DNA of 64,000 nt from Paraburkholderia sp. ZP32-5 (GTDB lineage: Bacteria > Pseudomonadota > Gammaproteobacteria > Burkholderiales > Burkholderiaceae): positions 248,001-312,000 of the forward strand of contig NZ_JAJEJP010000001.1 in assembly GCF_021390495.1 (NCBI RefSeq), in the 5' to 3' direction. The notes beneath the pieces are model-generated. The model made no database searches. It had not been told where the DNA came from and was given only the letters and a program-made list of their open reading frames with translations. Made by a program: the position numbers and the translations under genes. Of the stretch, positions 43,921 to 54,183 are shown piece by piece; position 1 is the stretch's first letter, and each line of letters opens with the position of its first letter.

Positions 43921-43934
43921 AAATACCCGTATTT
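43921..43934. promoter_or_regulatory. Perfect palindrome upstream of the LacI gene
   Basis: AAATAC-CC-GTATTT, with 6-bp arms and a 2-base spacer, about 105 bases before the LacI start codon. It could be an operator of the repressor. Confidence 0.35.
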
Positions 43935-44097
43935 CATGGAATTATGCGCTTCAATACTGTTTAGTAAAATACACATAAACAGATGTGTTGAGAGCAAGAT
44001 TGAGGCGTGCCAGGAATCCTCCTATGCCATCCGGCCGAGGCGACAGCGCCCACGTTTGAGCGTGAAATAACGACAAGGCGAACGCAAACGCCAAAAG

Positions 44098-44124
44098 AAA
44101 AAAGCCGCGCAAGGCGGCTTTCTT
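44098..44124 (-). terminator. Terminator of the symporter gene
   Basis: An 8-bp stem AAAGCCGC/GCGGCTTT (44101-44108 with 44114-44121). Reading the minus strand it is followed by further T residues, as expected for a gene ending at 44188. Confidence 0.75.
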
Positions 44125-44187
44125 CACACGATCAAACGACGCTCAGGGAGGGCGCTTATGAATGTCCTGTTTGCATTGCGCGTGAGC

Positions 44188-45216
44188 TCAACGGCGCGCG
44201 ACGGCCGCGGCGGGAGCAGCCTGCGCGGCGGCCTGAGTCTCGCCGCTCAGGTCGCGGGCGCCCCAGCGCTGCGCGAGCGCGGCGCAGACCATCAACTGGA
44301 TCTGATGGAACAGCATCAGCGGCAGCACGACGGCGCCGACCGCGTGCGACGCGAAGATCACCTTGGCCATCGGCACGCCGGCCGCAAGGCTCTTCTTCGA
44401 ACCGCAGAAGATGATCGTGATCTGGTCGGCGCGATTGAAGCCAAGCCGCTTGCTCGCGAAGATCGTCACGGCCAGCGCGAGTGCCAGCAGAACGGCGCTC
44501 ACCACCACGAGGCCGCCGAGCGCGGACAGCGGAATCGTGTGCCACAGGCCTTCGTTGACGGCCTCGCTGAATGCGCCGTACACGACCAGCAGGATCGAGC
44601 CCTGGTCCACGAACTTCAGCACGCTGCGGTTACGCTCGATCCACTTGCCGATCAGCGGGCGCAGCAACTGGCCGCCGATAAACGGCACGAGCAGTTGCAG
44701 CACGATGTTGCCGACCGTATGCCACGGCGACGCGCCGCCGCTCGCAGCCTGACTGGTCACGATGAAGCTGACGAGGGCTGGGGTGACGAAGATACCGAGC
44801 AGGCTCGACGCGGAGGCGCTGCATACCGCGGCTGGCACGTTGCCCTTGCCGATGGACGTGAACGCAATCGACGACTGGACCGTCGACGGCAGCGTGCAGA
44901 GGAAGAGGACTCCGGCATAGAGGGAAGGCGTCACAAGCGGAGAAAGAATCGGTTTAAGCGCGAGGCCGAGCAGTGGAAACAGCGCGAACGTGCTCAGCAG
45001 TACGACCACGTGAAGGCGCCAGTGCGTCGCACCCGCCACGATCGCCTCGCGTGACAGTTTGGCGCCATGCAGGAAGAACAGCAGGCCGACCGCAATGTTC
45101 GTCACCCAGTTGAACCCGGCGGCGGCCTGCCCATGAACCGGTAGAAGGCTGGCGAGGATCACGGTGCCCACGAGGCACAGGGTGAAATTGTCGGGGAGAT
45201 ATTTCGGGCGGGCCAT
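44188..45216 (-). CDS. Bile acid:sodium symporter family protein (SBF-like, YfeH-type)
   Basis: 342 residues with about ten hydrophobic helices. Family blocks are NIAVGLLFFLHGAKLS near residue 40, LCTLPSTVQSSIAFTSIGKGNVPAAVCSASASSLLGIF in the middle and FCGSKKSLAAGVPMAKVIF near residue 270. This branch is not a true bile-acid transporter; the substrate is unknown. ATG 45216 is preferred to TTG 45234, although neither has a strong ribosome-binding site. Monocistronic with its own terminator. Confidence 0.88.
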   Translation of the reverse strand: MARPKYLPDNFTLCLVGTVILASLLPVHGQAAAGFNWVTNIAVGLLFFLHGAKLSREAIVAGATHWRLHVVVLLSTFALFPLLGLALKPILSPLVTPSLYAGVLFLCTLPSTVQSSIAFTSIGKGNVPAAVCSASASSLLGIFVTPALVSFIVTSQAASGGASPWHTVGNIVLQLLVPFIGGQLLRPLIGKWIERNRSVLKFVDQGSILLVVYGAFSEAVNEGLWHTIPLSALGGLVVVSAVLLALALAVTIFASKRLGFNRADQITIIFCGSKKSLAAGVPMAKVIFASHAVGAVVLPLMLFHQIQLMVCAALAQRWGARDLSGETQAAAQAAPAAAVARR

Positions 45217-45766
45217 GTCGGAATCTCGATTCAATGACGCGGAATAGCGTGGGATGCGCGCGCAAAGGGCGCCGTCGCTACCAATGGAAAGCGCCTATTG
45301 TTGTTGAAATTCGATTGAAAAGGCAAATTCATTTACCGAATTGTTTAATGACTGTTGCGCATCAACCCGTCGATCTCGCCGATTTCGATTCGCGCGGCTC
45401 GGTCGCGATCCGCCAAGTTTCAGTATTGGCGACCCGGTTGATCTGAGCCAGCGAAATTTTTAAACCGTTGGAAGCAAAAAGCGTCGCAGTCGTTGACTCT
45501 CCAGCAAGGCTCCGGCAGGCCTGCGCGGCACTCGTAAAAAGGGGCGCCGGCAAGCCCTTCCGAGGCCTTCGCGCAAGGGCTCTGTCGCGGAAAAGCGTCG
45601 CAGTAACAAGGTGTTACATCCGAGGGCTAGGCCTAACACTTTTTGGCTCGACACCCTCTGCTGCCGCCCATAAATTACCGTTCAATGGCCGCAGGGATGC
45701 TCTGCGTCGCGACAGAAACGCGGCGCTTTTCGTGAGTCCCGCAACGGGTCCGTCGCAGCTCGAACG
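45217..45766. other. Intergenic region with direct repeats and a hairpin, 550 bp
   Basis: Contains two copies of AAAAGCGTCGCAGT (45477-45490 and 45591-45604) and a 6-bp hairpin GTGTTA/TAACAC followed by TTTTT (45611-45644). An open frame of about 100 codons crosses it but has a TTG start and no recognisable product. A small RNA ending at the hairpin is possible. Confidence 0.4.
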
Positions 45767-46360
45767 ATGGATTTGAGGCAAGTCTTCGGGCATGAGAGTC
45801 AGAAGGTGGACGGGTTGTCGAGAACGAGGCACTGGGCATTGGGCGCGGTTATCGCCGCACTCTGTTCGTTCGCCTATGCAAAGGTGCCGGGCGGCGCGCA
45901 TGGCAGCGGAGCCTATTCGCACGGCAACGCCGATCGCGCTATGCACGTGCAGATGCACGGCGGCGGCCGGTACGCCAGTGCCGCAGGCGCACCTTCGGCA
46001 AGAGCCTCTCGCAATTCGACGATGTCGCGCGACTCGCATGGTCAACGTGGCGGCAACAGTTTCGCGGATGCGAACTACGGCTATGGGTACGGCCCCGGTG
46101 GCTATAACGGCGGCGTTCGCCGTCTCGGCACACCATCCGGCTATGCCGACGAGCGCGGGCGCATGCAATACGCCGGTGCGATTACGCCGGTCAGCGCGGA
46201 GTCGCGTCCGGTGCCGCGTCCGCCGTCCAATATGCCGATGCGCAACGGTTCGATCCGTGCCGACGTCGCCCGCTATAACGAAGAGCGTGGTGCCGGGCGC
46301 TCGCTGCAGCGTCCCGCCGACGATCCGCGTCCGCCGGAAGGTTCGCCGTATCGCAACTAG
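45767..46360 (+). CDS. Secreted uncharacterised Gly/Arg/Pro-rich protein
   Basis: Up to 197 residues. A hydrophobic signal ALGAVIAALCSFAYA (about 24-38) is followed by a low-complexity mature region (Gly, Tyr, Ser, Arg, then Pro/Arg), ending in RPPEGSPYRN. I recognise no domain; similar short secreted proteins are common in Burkholderia. The start is uncertain: ATG 45767 lacks a ribosome-binding site, and GTG 45806 with a nearby GAAGG-like stretch is an alternative that leaves the signal intact. Followed by a 721-bp non-coding stretch. Confidence 0.6.
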   Translation: MDLRQVFGHESQKVDGLSRTRHWALGAVIAALCSFAYAKVPGGAHGSGAYSHGNADRAMHVQMHGGGRYASAAGAPSARASRNSTMSRDSHGQRGGNSFADANYGYGYGPGGYNGGVRRLGTPSGYADERGRMQYAGAITPVSAESRPVPRPPSNMPMRNGSIRADVARYNEERGAGRSLQRPADDPRPPEGSPYRN

Positions 46361-47081
46361 CTGGCCGAAGGTCCCTCACGGCAGCGGTTCTCGCAATCGC
46401 CGCCGCGCGACGCGAAATGCGTTCGTCGCGATCGGCATGAACAGCGCGGTACAGAATCTCTGTGCACTCGAAGTGCAAGCAGCGCCGTCCCGTGCCTGTT
46501 CAACGTTCCCTTCATTAACACCTCGCACACCTCGCACACCTCGCCGGCTCGCTTCCGGCGATCGCCGAAGCGGCATCACGCCGCTTGAGAGCTGACTTTC
46601 CCGAACCGGCACGCGGCCTCGGTCCACGTTCTCCGAGCCGAGTCTTCCTCCGTCTCACCCCACCTACCGCGCCGCAACTCCGCCAATCTGACGCGTCGGC
46701 GCCACACTTTTTTGAAAATTCTCGTCCGCGAGGCGCCTGCGATTGTTAAATCGCGGCAACCGGCCGCGCCGCGTCATCGGTTTGACATCTGATACGTCGC
46801 CGGCCGCTTCGGCGCGGCGTCCAGCAGCATGTTGCAACGCGGCCGCGCTGGCGACGGCGTCCCTGCATCGGCGCCAGTGGCCCGCGATATCGGGCAGATA
46901 GACGACCAAACTAACCAGACCGATATACCGGCAATAAGCGCCAGCATTTCTATTCATAAAAATGGTCCGCAAAGATGGTCCGGCCCAGATTGGCTCGATA
47001 GTCGAACAGATAACAACAATGGTTCGCGCGAGCGTCCCCTTTCGCACAGCCGCACCCTTTTGACAAAGATTTGGAGAATTC
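46361..47081. other. Long intergenic region upstream of the porin gene, 721 bp
   Basis: The longest gene-free stretch in the window. It contains a 9-bp tandem repeat CACCTCGCA (three copies, the last imperfect, 46519-46544), a short direct repeat ATGGTCCG near 46963-46985, and AT-rich sequence from 46910 to 47075 that should carry the porin promoter. A TTGACA at 46782-46787 has no good -10 partner. No gene is convincing. Confidence 0.5.
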
Positions 47082-48167
47082 ATGAAAACAAGCCTCAGTA
47101 GCGCGCTGAAGACCACTCTCAAGGCCACCGCGTGCGTCGCCGTATTGGCGGGCACTTCGTCGGCGTTCGCGCAGTCGAGCGTGCAGCTCTATGGTCAGGT
47201 CGACGAATGGGTCGGCTCGCAGAAATTCCCGGGCGGCAAGACCTCGGTCGTAGTGTCCGGCGGCGGCATGTCGACCTCGTACTGGGGCTTCAAGGGCACC
47301 GAAGATCTGGGCAACGGCTACAAGGCGATCTTCACGCTCGAAGGCTTCTTCCGCGCTCAGACCGGCTCGTACGGCCGCTTCGACGGCGACACCACGTTCT
47401 CGCGCAACGCGTACGTCGGTATCGAGGCACCGTGGGGCACCGTGACGGCCGGGCGTCTGACGACGCCGCTGTTCGTGTCGACGATCCTGTTCAATCCGTT
47501 CATCGACTCGTATGTGTTCTCGCCGATGGTCTATCACACGTACCTCGGCCTCGGTACGTTTCCGACCTACACGACCGATCAGGGCGTGACCGGCGATTCG
47601 GGCTGGAACAACGCGGTGTCGTACGCGTCGCCGAACTTCAACGGGCTGTCGGCGACGGCGATGTACGCGCTTGGCAACACCACGCAGAACGGCGCGAAGA
47701 AGTGGAGCGGCCAGGTGCTGTACTTCCACGGCCCGTTCGCGGCGACCGCCGTCTACCAGTACGTGAATTTCAACAACGTGCCGGGCGATCTCGGCAGCTT
47801 CGAGACGTCCGGCGTGCCCGGCTTGCGCAGTCAGAGCGTCGCGCAGGCGGGCGTGTCGTACGACCTGAAGTTCGTCAAGCTGTACGGCCAGTACATGTAC
47901 ACGTACAACAACCAGCAGGTGACGAGCTGGCACGTGAACACCGGGCAGGGCGGTGTCACGGTGCCGTTCGGGCCGGGCTCGGTGATGGCGTCGTATGCCT
48001 ATTCGCGTAACGGCGGCGGCTCGAACCAGACACGCCAGACGGCGGCGATCGGCTACGACTATCCGATGTCGAAGCGCACCGATATCTACGCTGCGTATCT
48101 GTACGATCACATCACTGGACAGTCGAGTGGTAATACGTACGGAGCCGGCTTGCGCACGAAGTTCTAA
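47082..48167 (+). CDS. General porin, Burkholderiales type
   Basis: 361 residues. The signal peptide ends at SSAFAQ (about residue 30), then SSVQLYGQVDEWVG starts the first strand. The C-terminus TKF ends in Phe as needed for BAM recognition. The loop-3 region and repeated GLSATAMYALGN-type strands follow the OmpC/Omp38 pattern. TTTGGAG eight bases before the ATG. It is monocistronic, with a long leader region and its own terminator. Only moderately similar to the porin at 12799, so not a recent duplicate. Confidence 0.9.
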   Translation: MKTSLSSALKTTLKATACVAVLAGTSSAFAQSSVQLYGQVDEWVGSQKFPGGKTSVVVSGGGMSTSYWGFKGTEDLGNGYKAIFTLEGFFRAQTGSYGRFDGDTTFSRNAYVGIEAPWGTVTAGRLTTPLFVSTILFNPFIDSYVFSPMVYHTYLGLGTFPTYTTDQGVTGDSGWNNAVSYASPNFNGLSATAMYALGNTTQNGAKKWSGQVLYFHGPFAATAVYQYVNFNNVPGDLGSFETSGVPGLRSQSVAQAGVSYDLKFVKLYGQYMYTYNNQQVTSWHVNTGQGGVTVPFGPGSVMASYAYSRNGGGSNQTRQTAAIGYDYPMSKRTDIYAAYLYDHITGQSSGNTYGAGLRTKF

Positions 48168-48218
48168 GCCGTCTCCAGGCCGCCTGCCCGATACGGCGCC
48201 TCGGTCTGATCAATCAAT

Positions 48219-48256
48219 CGAAGCCCGCGTTCCTTCTCCGAGGAACGCGGGCTTCG
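48219..48256 (+). terminator. Terminator of the porin gene
   Basis: A perfect 16-bp stem CGAAGCCCGCGTTCCT/AGGAACGCGGGCTTCG with a 6-base loop, followed by TCTCTT. Confidence 0.85.
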
Positions 48257-48355
48257 TCTCTTCCAGCCTTGCTGTCGATCGCAGCATTTTGCCGACCAGC
48301 TTTTGATAAACCCGGCAAAATGGCGTCGATTGATTCCTGGAGCGAGAGATTTGAG

Positions 48356-49288
48356 ATGGATACCCTCGTCAGCATGAAAGTGTTCCGCCATGTCGTCGAG
48401 GCGGGCAGCTTCGTCGGCGCGGCGGACAAGATGGAGATGTCCGCGGCGATGGCGAGCAAGCATGTGATGCATCTCGAACAGCAGCTCGGCGCGCGTTTGT
48501 TGAACCGCACGACGCGCCGCGTCGCGCCGACCGAGGCCGGGCGTGAATACTACGAGCGCCTGAGCCAGGCGCTCACCGAACTCGACGAGGCCGGCCAGGC
48601 GGTCGGCGCGGCGAGCGTGGTGCCGCAAGGGCGGCTGAGGGTGTCGTCGTTATCGGCGTTCGGTCTGAGTCATGTGATGGCCGCGGTCGCCGACTATGCC
48701 GCGCAGTATCCGCAGGTCACCGTCGATATGACGCTGTCCGATCGCGTCGTCGAACTGATCGACGAGGGCTTCGACGTTGCGATCCGCGCTTCGCCGGGCG
48801 GGCTCAAGTCGTCGTCGCTGATCGCCCGGCAGATCGCGACCGCGCACCTCGTGCTGTGCGCGTCGCCCGCGTATCTGCGCGAGCACGGCACGCCGAAGAG
48901 CGTCGCCGATCTCGCACGCCACAACTATCTGCAGTACGCGGGCGTGTCGGCGCTCGAAGTCGCGACCGGCGATGCATCGTCGCGCGTGCGTCTGTCGGGC
49001 AATCTGATCGTCAACCAGCTGGAGGCGCAGCGCGTAATCGTGCTGCATGGCGCGGGCATCGCGATGCTCGGCACCGAGGTGATCGGCAGCGATCTCGCCG
49101 AAGGGCGGCTCGTGCCGCTGCTCGTCGACGAAGTGCCGCCGCGCGAGCTGCCGATTCATGTGGTTTATACGAGCCGGCGGCATCTGTCGGCGAAGGTCAG
49201 GTCGTTCGTCGATTTTCTGGCGGCGCGCTTCGCGAACGAGTCGCTGTGGCCGTCGCTGGAGCAGATCAAGGCGTTGGCGGTGAGGTAG
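48356..49288 (+). CDS. LysR-family transcriptional regulator
   Basis: 310 residues. An N-terminal winged helix (MDTLVSMKVFRHVVEAGSFVGAADK through LGARLLNRTTRRVAPTEAG) and a LysR substrate-binding domain (about 90-300). This subtype (DTL/VSMKVF start) is often a solo regulator of neighbouring oxidoreductases. ATG 48356 is chosen because it gives the canonical LysR N-terminus; the frame stays open to 48269. No divergent target is adjacent; the next gene is icmF in the same direction. Confidence 0.88.
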   Translation: MDTLVSMKVFRHVVEAGSFVGAADKMEMSAAMASKHVMHLEQQLGARLLNRTTRRVAPTEAGREYYERLSQALTELDEAGQAVGAASVVPQGRLRVSSLSAFGLSHVMAAVADYAAQYPQVTVDMTLSDRVVELIDEGFDVAIRASPGGLKSSSLIARQIATAHLVLCASPAYLREHGTPKSVADLARHNYLQYAGVSALEVATGDASSRVRLSGNLIVNQLEAQRVIVLHGAGIAMLGTEVIGSDLAEGRLVPLLVDEVPPRELPIHVVYTSRRHLSAKVRSFVDFLAARFANESLWPSLEQIKALAVR

Positions 49289-49386
49289 GGGGCGACTGTC
49301 CAACGCCTTACCCCGCCCCCTGCCGCTGAACCCCGTTTCGCTATACTGGTTGCCAGCACCCATACGCGAAACGATCTGGGGGAGAC

Positions 49387-52300
49387 ATGACCGATCTGTC
49401 CACGCCGCAGCGCGCCGGCAGTCACAAGCTGCCCGCGGGCCGGCGTCTGCGCTTCGTCACCGCGGCCGCGCTGTTCGACGGCCACGATGCGTCGATCAAC
49501 ATCATGCGGCGCATCCTGCAGGCGAGCGGTGTCGAGGTGATCCACCTCGGCCACAACCGCTCCGTCGATGAAGTCGCGACCGCCGCGCTGAACGAGGACG
49601 CCGACGGCGTCGCCGTGTCGAGCTACCAGGGCGGCCACAATGAATACTTCCGCTATCTCGTCGAACTGCTGCGCGCGCGCGGCGGCGAGCGCATCAAGGT
49701 ATTCGGCGGCGGCGGTGGCGTGATCGTCCCCGAGGAGATTGCCGCGCTCGAACGCGACGGCGTCGAGAAAATCTACTCGCCGCACGACGGCCAGCGGCTC
49801 GGTCTGCAAGGCATGATCGACGACATGATCGCGCGCTGTGTCGAAGGCGCGCGGGCGGCGGACGCGGCGCGGCCGACACCGGTGAGCGAACGGCTCGCCG
49901 ATTTCGCGGCACGGCCGCTGCCGCGTTTTGGCGGTGCTGATGTGCGCAAGACGGCGCGGGTCGATGAGCGGTCCAGCAGTGCGAGCCCGGCAAGCCCGGT
50001 GGCGGATGACGCGCAAGACTCGCAACGCGCTGTCGCAAGCAAGTCGTTGGAAGCGGCTCGCCTACGCAGGAGCAACAACGGCGGCGGCGATAGCGCCAGC
50101 GGTGGAACGACCGACGCAGCGTCGCTCGTCCAGGCGAACGACAAGGCGAACGGCGTGTCCGCAGCCGCAAGCGGCGGCACAAGCCCCGACGCCAGCGTCG
50201 GCACCAGCTCCGCCGACCCTGCCACTCCCATCTTCCGCCGACTCGCGGAACTGATCAGCGCGTTCGAAACGAAGACCATCGACGCGAGCACCCGCGACCA
50301 CCTCTCGACCCTCACCCAATCCACAAAGATCCCCGTTCTCGGCATCACCGGCACCGGCGGCGCGGGCAAATCCTCGCTGACCGACGAACTGATCCGCCGC
50401 TTCCGTCTCGACTACGGCGACGCGCTGACGATCGCGGTGCTCGCGATCGACCCATCGCGCCGCAAATCCGGTGGCGCGCTGCTCGGCGACCGCATCCGCA
50501 TGAACGCGATCGGCGATTGGGGCGGCGGTGCCCGAGTCTATATGCGCTCGATGGCGACGCGCGACGCGTCGAGCGAAATCTCCGATTCGTTGCCCGATGC
50601 GCTCAAACTCTGCAAGGCGGCGGGCTTCGATCTGATCGTCGTCGAAACGTCCGGGATCGGCCAGGGCGATGCCGCGATCGTGCCGTTCGTCGACGAATCG
50701 CTGTATGTGATGACGCCCGAGTTCGGCGCGGCGAGCCAGCTCGAAAAGATCGACATGCTCGACTTCGCGAGTTTCGTCGCGATCAACAAGTTCGACCGCA
50801 AGGGCGCGCAGGACGCGCTGCGCGACGTCGCGAAGCAGGTGCAGCGAAATCGCACCGATTTCGCGACGCCGCCGGAGCGCATGCCGGTGTTCGGCACGAT
50901 CGCGTCGCGCTTCAACGACGATGGCGTGACCGCGCTGTATCGACACATCGCCGAGGCGCTGCGTCGCCACGGCCTGCGGACCACGCACGGCGGCCGGCTC
51001 GGCGCGCCCGACGGCGTGCGCTTTTCGAGTAACCTGCACGCGATCGTGCCGCCCGCGCGCGTGCGCTATCTGGCCGATATCGCGCAGACGGTGCACGTGT
51101 ACCGCGAGCGAGCCGACGCGCAGGCGCGCATCGCGCGCGAGCGCTGGCAACTGATCGAGACGCGCCGCATGCTCGGCGAAACAGGCGTGGCGGCAACGGC
51201 GAAGGTAGCGACGGGGACCGCCAGTTCAAGCGTGGATACGAACGCCAATGCGCGGAGCGATGCCAACGCGGTGCAGGGCGCCATCGGCAACGATTCGTCC
51301 GGTGCGCAGGCGCACACAAGCTCGCATGCAAGCTCGAACGCAAGCCCCGATGCGATCCAGCCAAACCTGTTGCTCTCGTCTCTCAACGCGCTGATCGACC
51401 AGCGCACCGTCGCGCTCGGCGAGCCCGAACGCAAGCTGCTCGCCGCGTGGCCGCAAACCGTCGCTGCCTATTCCGGCGACGAACACATCGTGCGCATCCG
51501 CGAGCGCGAAATCCGCACCGCGCTGACGGTGACGACGTTGTCCGGCTCGTCGATACGCAAAGTCTCGCTGCCGAAATTCGTCGATCACGGCGAAATCTTG
51601 CGCTGGCTGATGCTCGACAATCTGCCCGGCTATTTCCCGTTCACCGCCGGAGTGTTTCCGTTTCGCCGCGAGAACGAGGACCCGACGCGCATGTTCGCGG
51701 GCGAGGGCGATCCGCAACGTACCAATCGACGCTTCAAGCTGCTGTCCGAGGGGATGCCGGCCAAGCGTCTGTCGACCGCGTTCGACTCGGTGACGCTCTA
51801 TGGCGAAGAGCCGCACGAGCGCCCCGATATCTACGGCAAGGTCGGCAATTCGGGGGTGTCGGTTGCGACGCTCGACGATATGAAAACGCTGTACGACGGC
51901 TTCGACCTGTGTTCGCCGCAGACATCGGTGTCGATGACGATCAACGGTCCCGCGCCGACGATCCTCGCGATGTTCTTCAACGTCGCGATCGATCAGCAGA
52001 TCGCGTTGCGGGAACAGCAGCAAGGCCGCCCGCTCAGCGCCGACGAACTCGCGCAGACGCGCCGCAATGCGCTCGAAAACGTGCGCGGCACCGTGCAGGC
52101 CGACATCCTGAAAGAGGACCAGGGGCAGAACACCTGCATCTTCTCGACTGAATTCAGCCTGAAGGTGATGGGCGATATCCAGGCGTATTTCGTCGAGCAC
52201 GGCGTGCGCAATTTCTATTCGGTGTCGATCTCCGGCTATCACATCGCCGAGGCCGGCGCGAACCCGATCTCGCAGCTCGCGTACACGCTGGCGAATGGCT

Positions 52301-53184
52301 TCACGTATGTCGAGGCTTATCTCGCGCGCGGCATGTCGATCGACGACTTCGCGCCGAATCTGTCGTTCTTTTTCTCGAACGGCATGGACCCCGAGTACAC
52401 AGTGCTGGGCCGCGTCGCGCGACGTATCTGGGCGGTCGCAATGCGCGAGCGTTACGGCGCGAACGAGCGCAGTCAGAAGCTCAAATACCACGTGCAGACT
52501 TCGGGGCGCAGCCTGCATGCGCAGGAGATCGACTTCAACGACATCCGCACGACGCTGCAGGCGCTGATCGCGATCTACGACAACTGCAATTCGCTGCACA
52601 CCAATGCGTTCGATGAAGCGATCACGACGCCGACCGAAGAATCGGTGCGCCGCGCGGTCGCGATCCAGTTGATCATCAACCGCGAATGGGGGCTCGCGAA
52701 GAATCAGAATCCGAATCAGGGCAGCTTCGTGATCGACGAGCTGACCGATCTGGTCGAAGAAGCGGTGCTCGCGGAATTCGAGCGGCTCACCGAGCGCGGC
52801 GGCGTGCTCGGCGCGATGGAAACCGGCTATCAGCGCGGACGCATCCAGGACGAGTCGATGCTGTACGAGCATCGCAAGCATGACGGCTCGTATCCGATCG
52901 TCGGCGTGAACACGTTCCTGAGCGCGTATCCGCATGAAGCACCGCGGCCACTGGTGCTGGCCCGTTCGACCGACGAAGAAAAGCAGAGCCAGTTGACGCG
53001 CCTACGCGATTTTCAGGCGCGGCACCGCGAGGCAGCGCCGGTCGCGCTGGAGCGATTGAAGCGCGCGGTGATCGACGACGGCAATGTGTTTGAGGTGCTG
53101 ATGGACGTGGTGCGCGTGTGTTCGCTGGGGCAGATTTCACACGCGCTGTTCGAGGTCGGCGGGCAGTATCGGCGGAATATGTAG
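49387..53184 (+). CDS. icmF: Fused isobutyryl-CoA mutase (IcmF), adenosylcobalamin dependent
   Basis: 1265 residues. Residues 20-160 are the B12-binding domain with DGHDAS at 31-36 (His33 would ligate cobalt). A MeaI-type GTPase follows with P-loop GTGGAGKSS at about 321-329. The C-terminal half is the acyl-CoA mutase barrel. It interconverts isobutyryl-CoA and butyryl-CoA, with the GTPase protecting cofactor loading. Described IcmF proteins are about 1090 residues; the extra length here comes from two Ser/Ala/Gly-rich, probably disordered inserts at domain boundaries (about 180-280 and 598-655). Preceded by GGGGGAG. Confidence 0.92.
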   Translation: MTDLSTPQRAGSHKLPAGRRLRFVTAAALFDGHDASINIMRRILQASGVEVIHLGHNRSVDEVATAALNEDADGVAVSSYQGGHNEYFRYLVELLRARGGERIKVFGGGGGVIVPEEIAALERDGVEKIYSPHDGQRLGLQGMIDDMIARCVEGARAADAARPTPVSERLADFAARPLPRFGGADVRKTARVDERSSSASPASPVADDAQDSQRAVASKSLEAARLRRSNNGGGDSASGGTTDAASLVQANDKANGVSAAASGGTSPDASVGTSSADPATPIFRRLAELISAFETKTIDASTRDHLSTLTQSTKIPVLGITGTGGAGKSSLTDELIRRFRLDYGDALTIAVLAIDPSRRKSGGALLGDRIRMNAIGDWGGGARVYMRSMATRDASSEISDSLPDALKLCKAAGFDLIVVETSGIGQGDAAIVPFVDESLYVMTPEFGAASQLEKIDMLDFASFVAINKFDRKGAQDALRDVAKQVQRNRTDFATPPERMPVFGTIASRFNDDGVTALYRHIAEALRRHGLRTTHGGRLGAPDGVRFSSNLHAIVPPARVRYLADIAQTVHVYRERADAQARIARERWQLIETRRMLGETGVAATAKVATGTASSSVDTNANARSDANAVQGAIGNDSSGAQAHTSSHASSNASPDAIQPNLLLSSLNALIDQRTVALGEPERKLLAAWPQTVAAYSGDEHIVRIREREIRTALTVTTLSGSSIRKVSLPKFVDHGEILRWLMLDNLPGYFPFTAGVFPFRRENEDPTRMFAGEGDPQRTNRRFKLLSEGMPAKRLSTAFDSVTLYGEEPHERPDIYGKVGNSGVSVATLDDMKTLYDGFDLCSPQTSVSMTINGPAPTILAMFFNVAIDQQIALREQQQGRPLSADELAQTRRNALENVRGTVQADILKEDQGQNTCIFSTEFSLKVMGDIQAYFVEHGVRNFYSVSISGYHIAEAGANPISQLAYTLANGFTYVEAYLARGMSIDDFAPNLSFFFSNGMDPEYTVLGRVARRIWAVAMRERYGANERSQKLKYHVQTSGRSLHAQEIDFNDIRTTLQALIAIYDNCNSLHTNAFDEAITTPTEESVRRAVAIQLIINREWGLAKNQNPNQGSFVIDELTDLVEEAVLAEFERLTERGGVLGAMETGYQRGRIQDESMLYEHRKHDGSYPIVGVNTFLSAYPHEAPRPLVLARSTDEEKQSQLTRLRDFQARHREAAPVALERLKRAVIDDGNVFEVLMDVVRVCSLGQISHALFEVGGQYRRNM

Positions 53185-53223
53185 CGCGACCCACCGCGCA
53201 CGCGCCGCCGTTCAGGCGACGTG

Positions 53224-54183
53224 TCAGCGCGCGATCCCCAGCCGCGCTTTCGCGTCGTCATACTCGCTGGTCAACCGCTTCACCAGCTCGGCGACCGTCG
53301 GGATATCGTCCATCAACCCCACGCCCTGGCCCGCGCCCCAGATGTCCTTCCACGCCTTCGCCTTGTCGCCGCCGAAGTTCATCTTGGTCTTGTCCGACTC
53401 GGGCAGCGCATCCGGATCGAGCCCCGCGTTCAGGATGCTCTCGCGAATGTAGTTGCCGTGCACGCCGGTAAACAGGTTCGTATAGATGATGTCCGCCGCC
53501 GTCGAGTTGACGATCGCCTGCTTGTAGCTGTCGACCGCATGCGCCTCTTTGGTCGCGATAAAGCGCGTGCCCATGTACGCGAGATCCGCGCCCATCGCCT
53601 GCGCGGCGAGAATCGAGCCGCCATTGGCGATCGAACCGGACAGCACGATCGGCCCGTCGAAAATGCGCCGCACTTCACCGACCAGCGCGAACGGCGACGT
53701 GGTGCCCGCGTGGCCGCCCGCGCCGGACGCGACCAGGATCAGCCCGTCGACGCCAGCCTCCAGCGCCTTTTGCGCGTGACGCAGATTGATCACGTCGTGC
53801 AGCACGATGCCGCCATAGCTGTGTACCGCATCGACGATCTCGCGCGCCGGCGCGCGCAGGCTCGTGATGAAGATCGGCACCTTGTGTTCGACGCACACGC
53901 GCACGTCGTGTTCGAGCCGCACGTTCGACTGATGAACGATCTGATTGACCGCGATGGGTCCGATGATTGCACCGGGGTTCGCCGCCTTGTGTTCGGCGAG
54001 CTGCGCCTGGATTTGCGTGAGCCATTCGTCGAGCAGGTCGGCCGGGCGCGCGTTGAGGGCAGGGAACGAGCCGACGATGCCGGCCTTGCACTGCGCGAGA
54101 ACGAGTTCGGGATAGCTGACGATGAACATCGGCGAAGCGACGACGGGCAGCGCGAGGTTTTGCAGAACGGCGGGCAATGCCAT
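53224..54183 (-). CDS. Nitronate monooxygenase (2-nitropropane dioxygenase family)
   Basis: 319 residues, an FMN-dependent TIM barrel. Characteristic blocks are PVVASPMFIVSYPELV near residue 15, the ASGAGGHAGTTSPFALVGE loop with the catalytic His (about residue 180), SGSIANGGSI and AMGADLAYMGTRFIATKEAHA. It oxidises alkyl nitronates and helps detoxify propionate 3-nitronate. ATG 54183 has GGAGA eight bases upstream; the frame to 54198 is unsupported. Convergent with icmF. Confidence 0.88.
   Translation of the reverse strand: MALPAVLQNLALPVVASPMFIVSYPELVLAQCKAGIVGSFPALNARPADLLDEWLTQIQAQLAEHKAANPGAIIGPIAVNQIVHQSNVRLEHDVRVCVEHKVPIFITSLRAPAREIVDAVHSYGGIVLHDVINLRHAQKALEAGVDGLILVASGAGGHAGTTSPFALVGEVRRIFDGPIVLSGSIANGGSILAAQAMGADLAYMGTRFIATKEAHAVDSYKQAIVNSTAADIIYTNLFTGVHGNYIRESILNAGLDPDALPESDKTKMNFGGDKAKAWKDIWGAGQGVGLMDDIPTVAELVKRLTSEYDDAKARLGIAR

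Larger units (their letters stand above)
43817..44187. other. Intergenic region, 371 bp
   Basis: Between the LacI gene and the end of the symporter gene. It includes the AT-rich LacI promoter side (43860-43990), a palindrome and the symporter terminator. A 67-residue open frame inside it looks spurious. Confidence 0.5.

Noticed and set aside
43867..44070. 67-residue plus-strand open frame between the LacI and symporter genes
   Set aside because: No ribosome-binding site, unusual composition, and it overlaps the AT-rich LacI promoter region.
45468..45776. About 100-codon plus-strand frame in the gap after the symporter
   Set aside because: TTG start without a ribosome-binding site; the repeated KSVAV simply reflects the DNA repeat. 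Kept only as a repeat observation.
46519..46544. CACCTCGCA repeats as a CRISPR
   Set aside because: Only three adjacent 9-bp units with no spacers and no cas genes.
51226..52935. Long open frame antisense to icmF
   Set aside because: Typical GC-rich shadow; icmF has clear domains and the antisense frame has no recognisable protein features. The same applies to 30662-32110 opposite the antiporter and 1995-3812 opposite the molybdenum enzyme.
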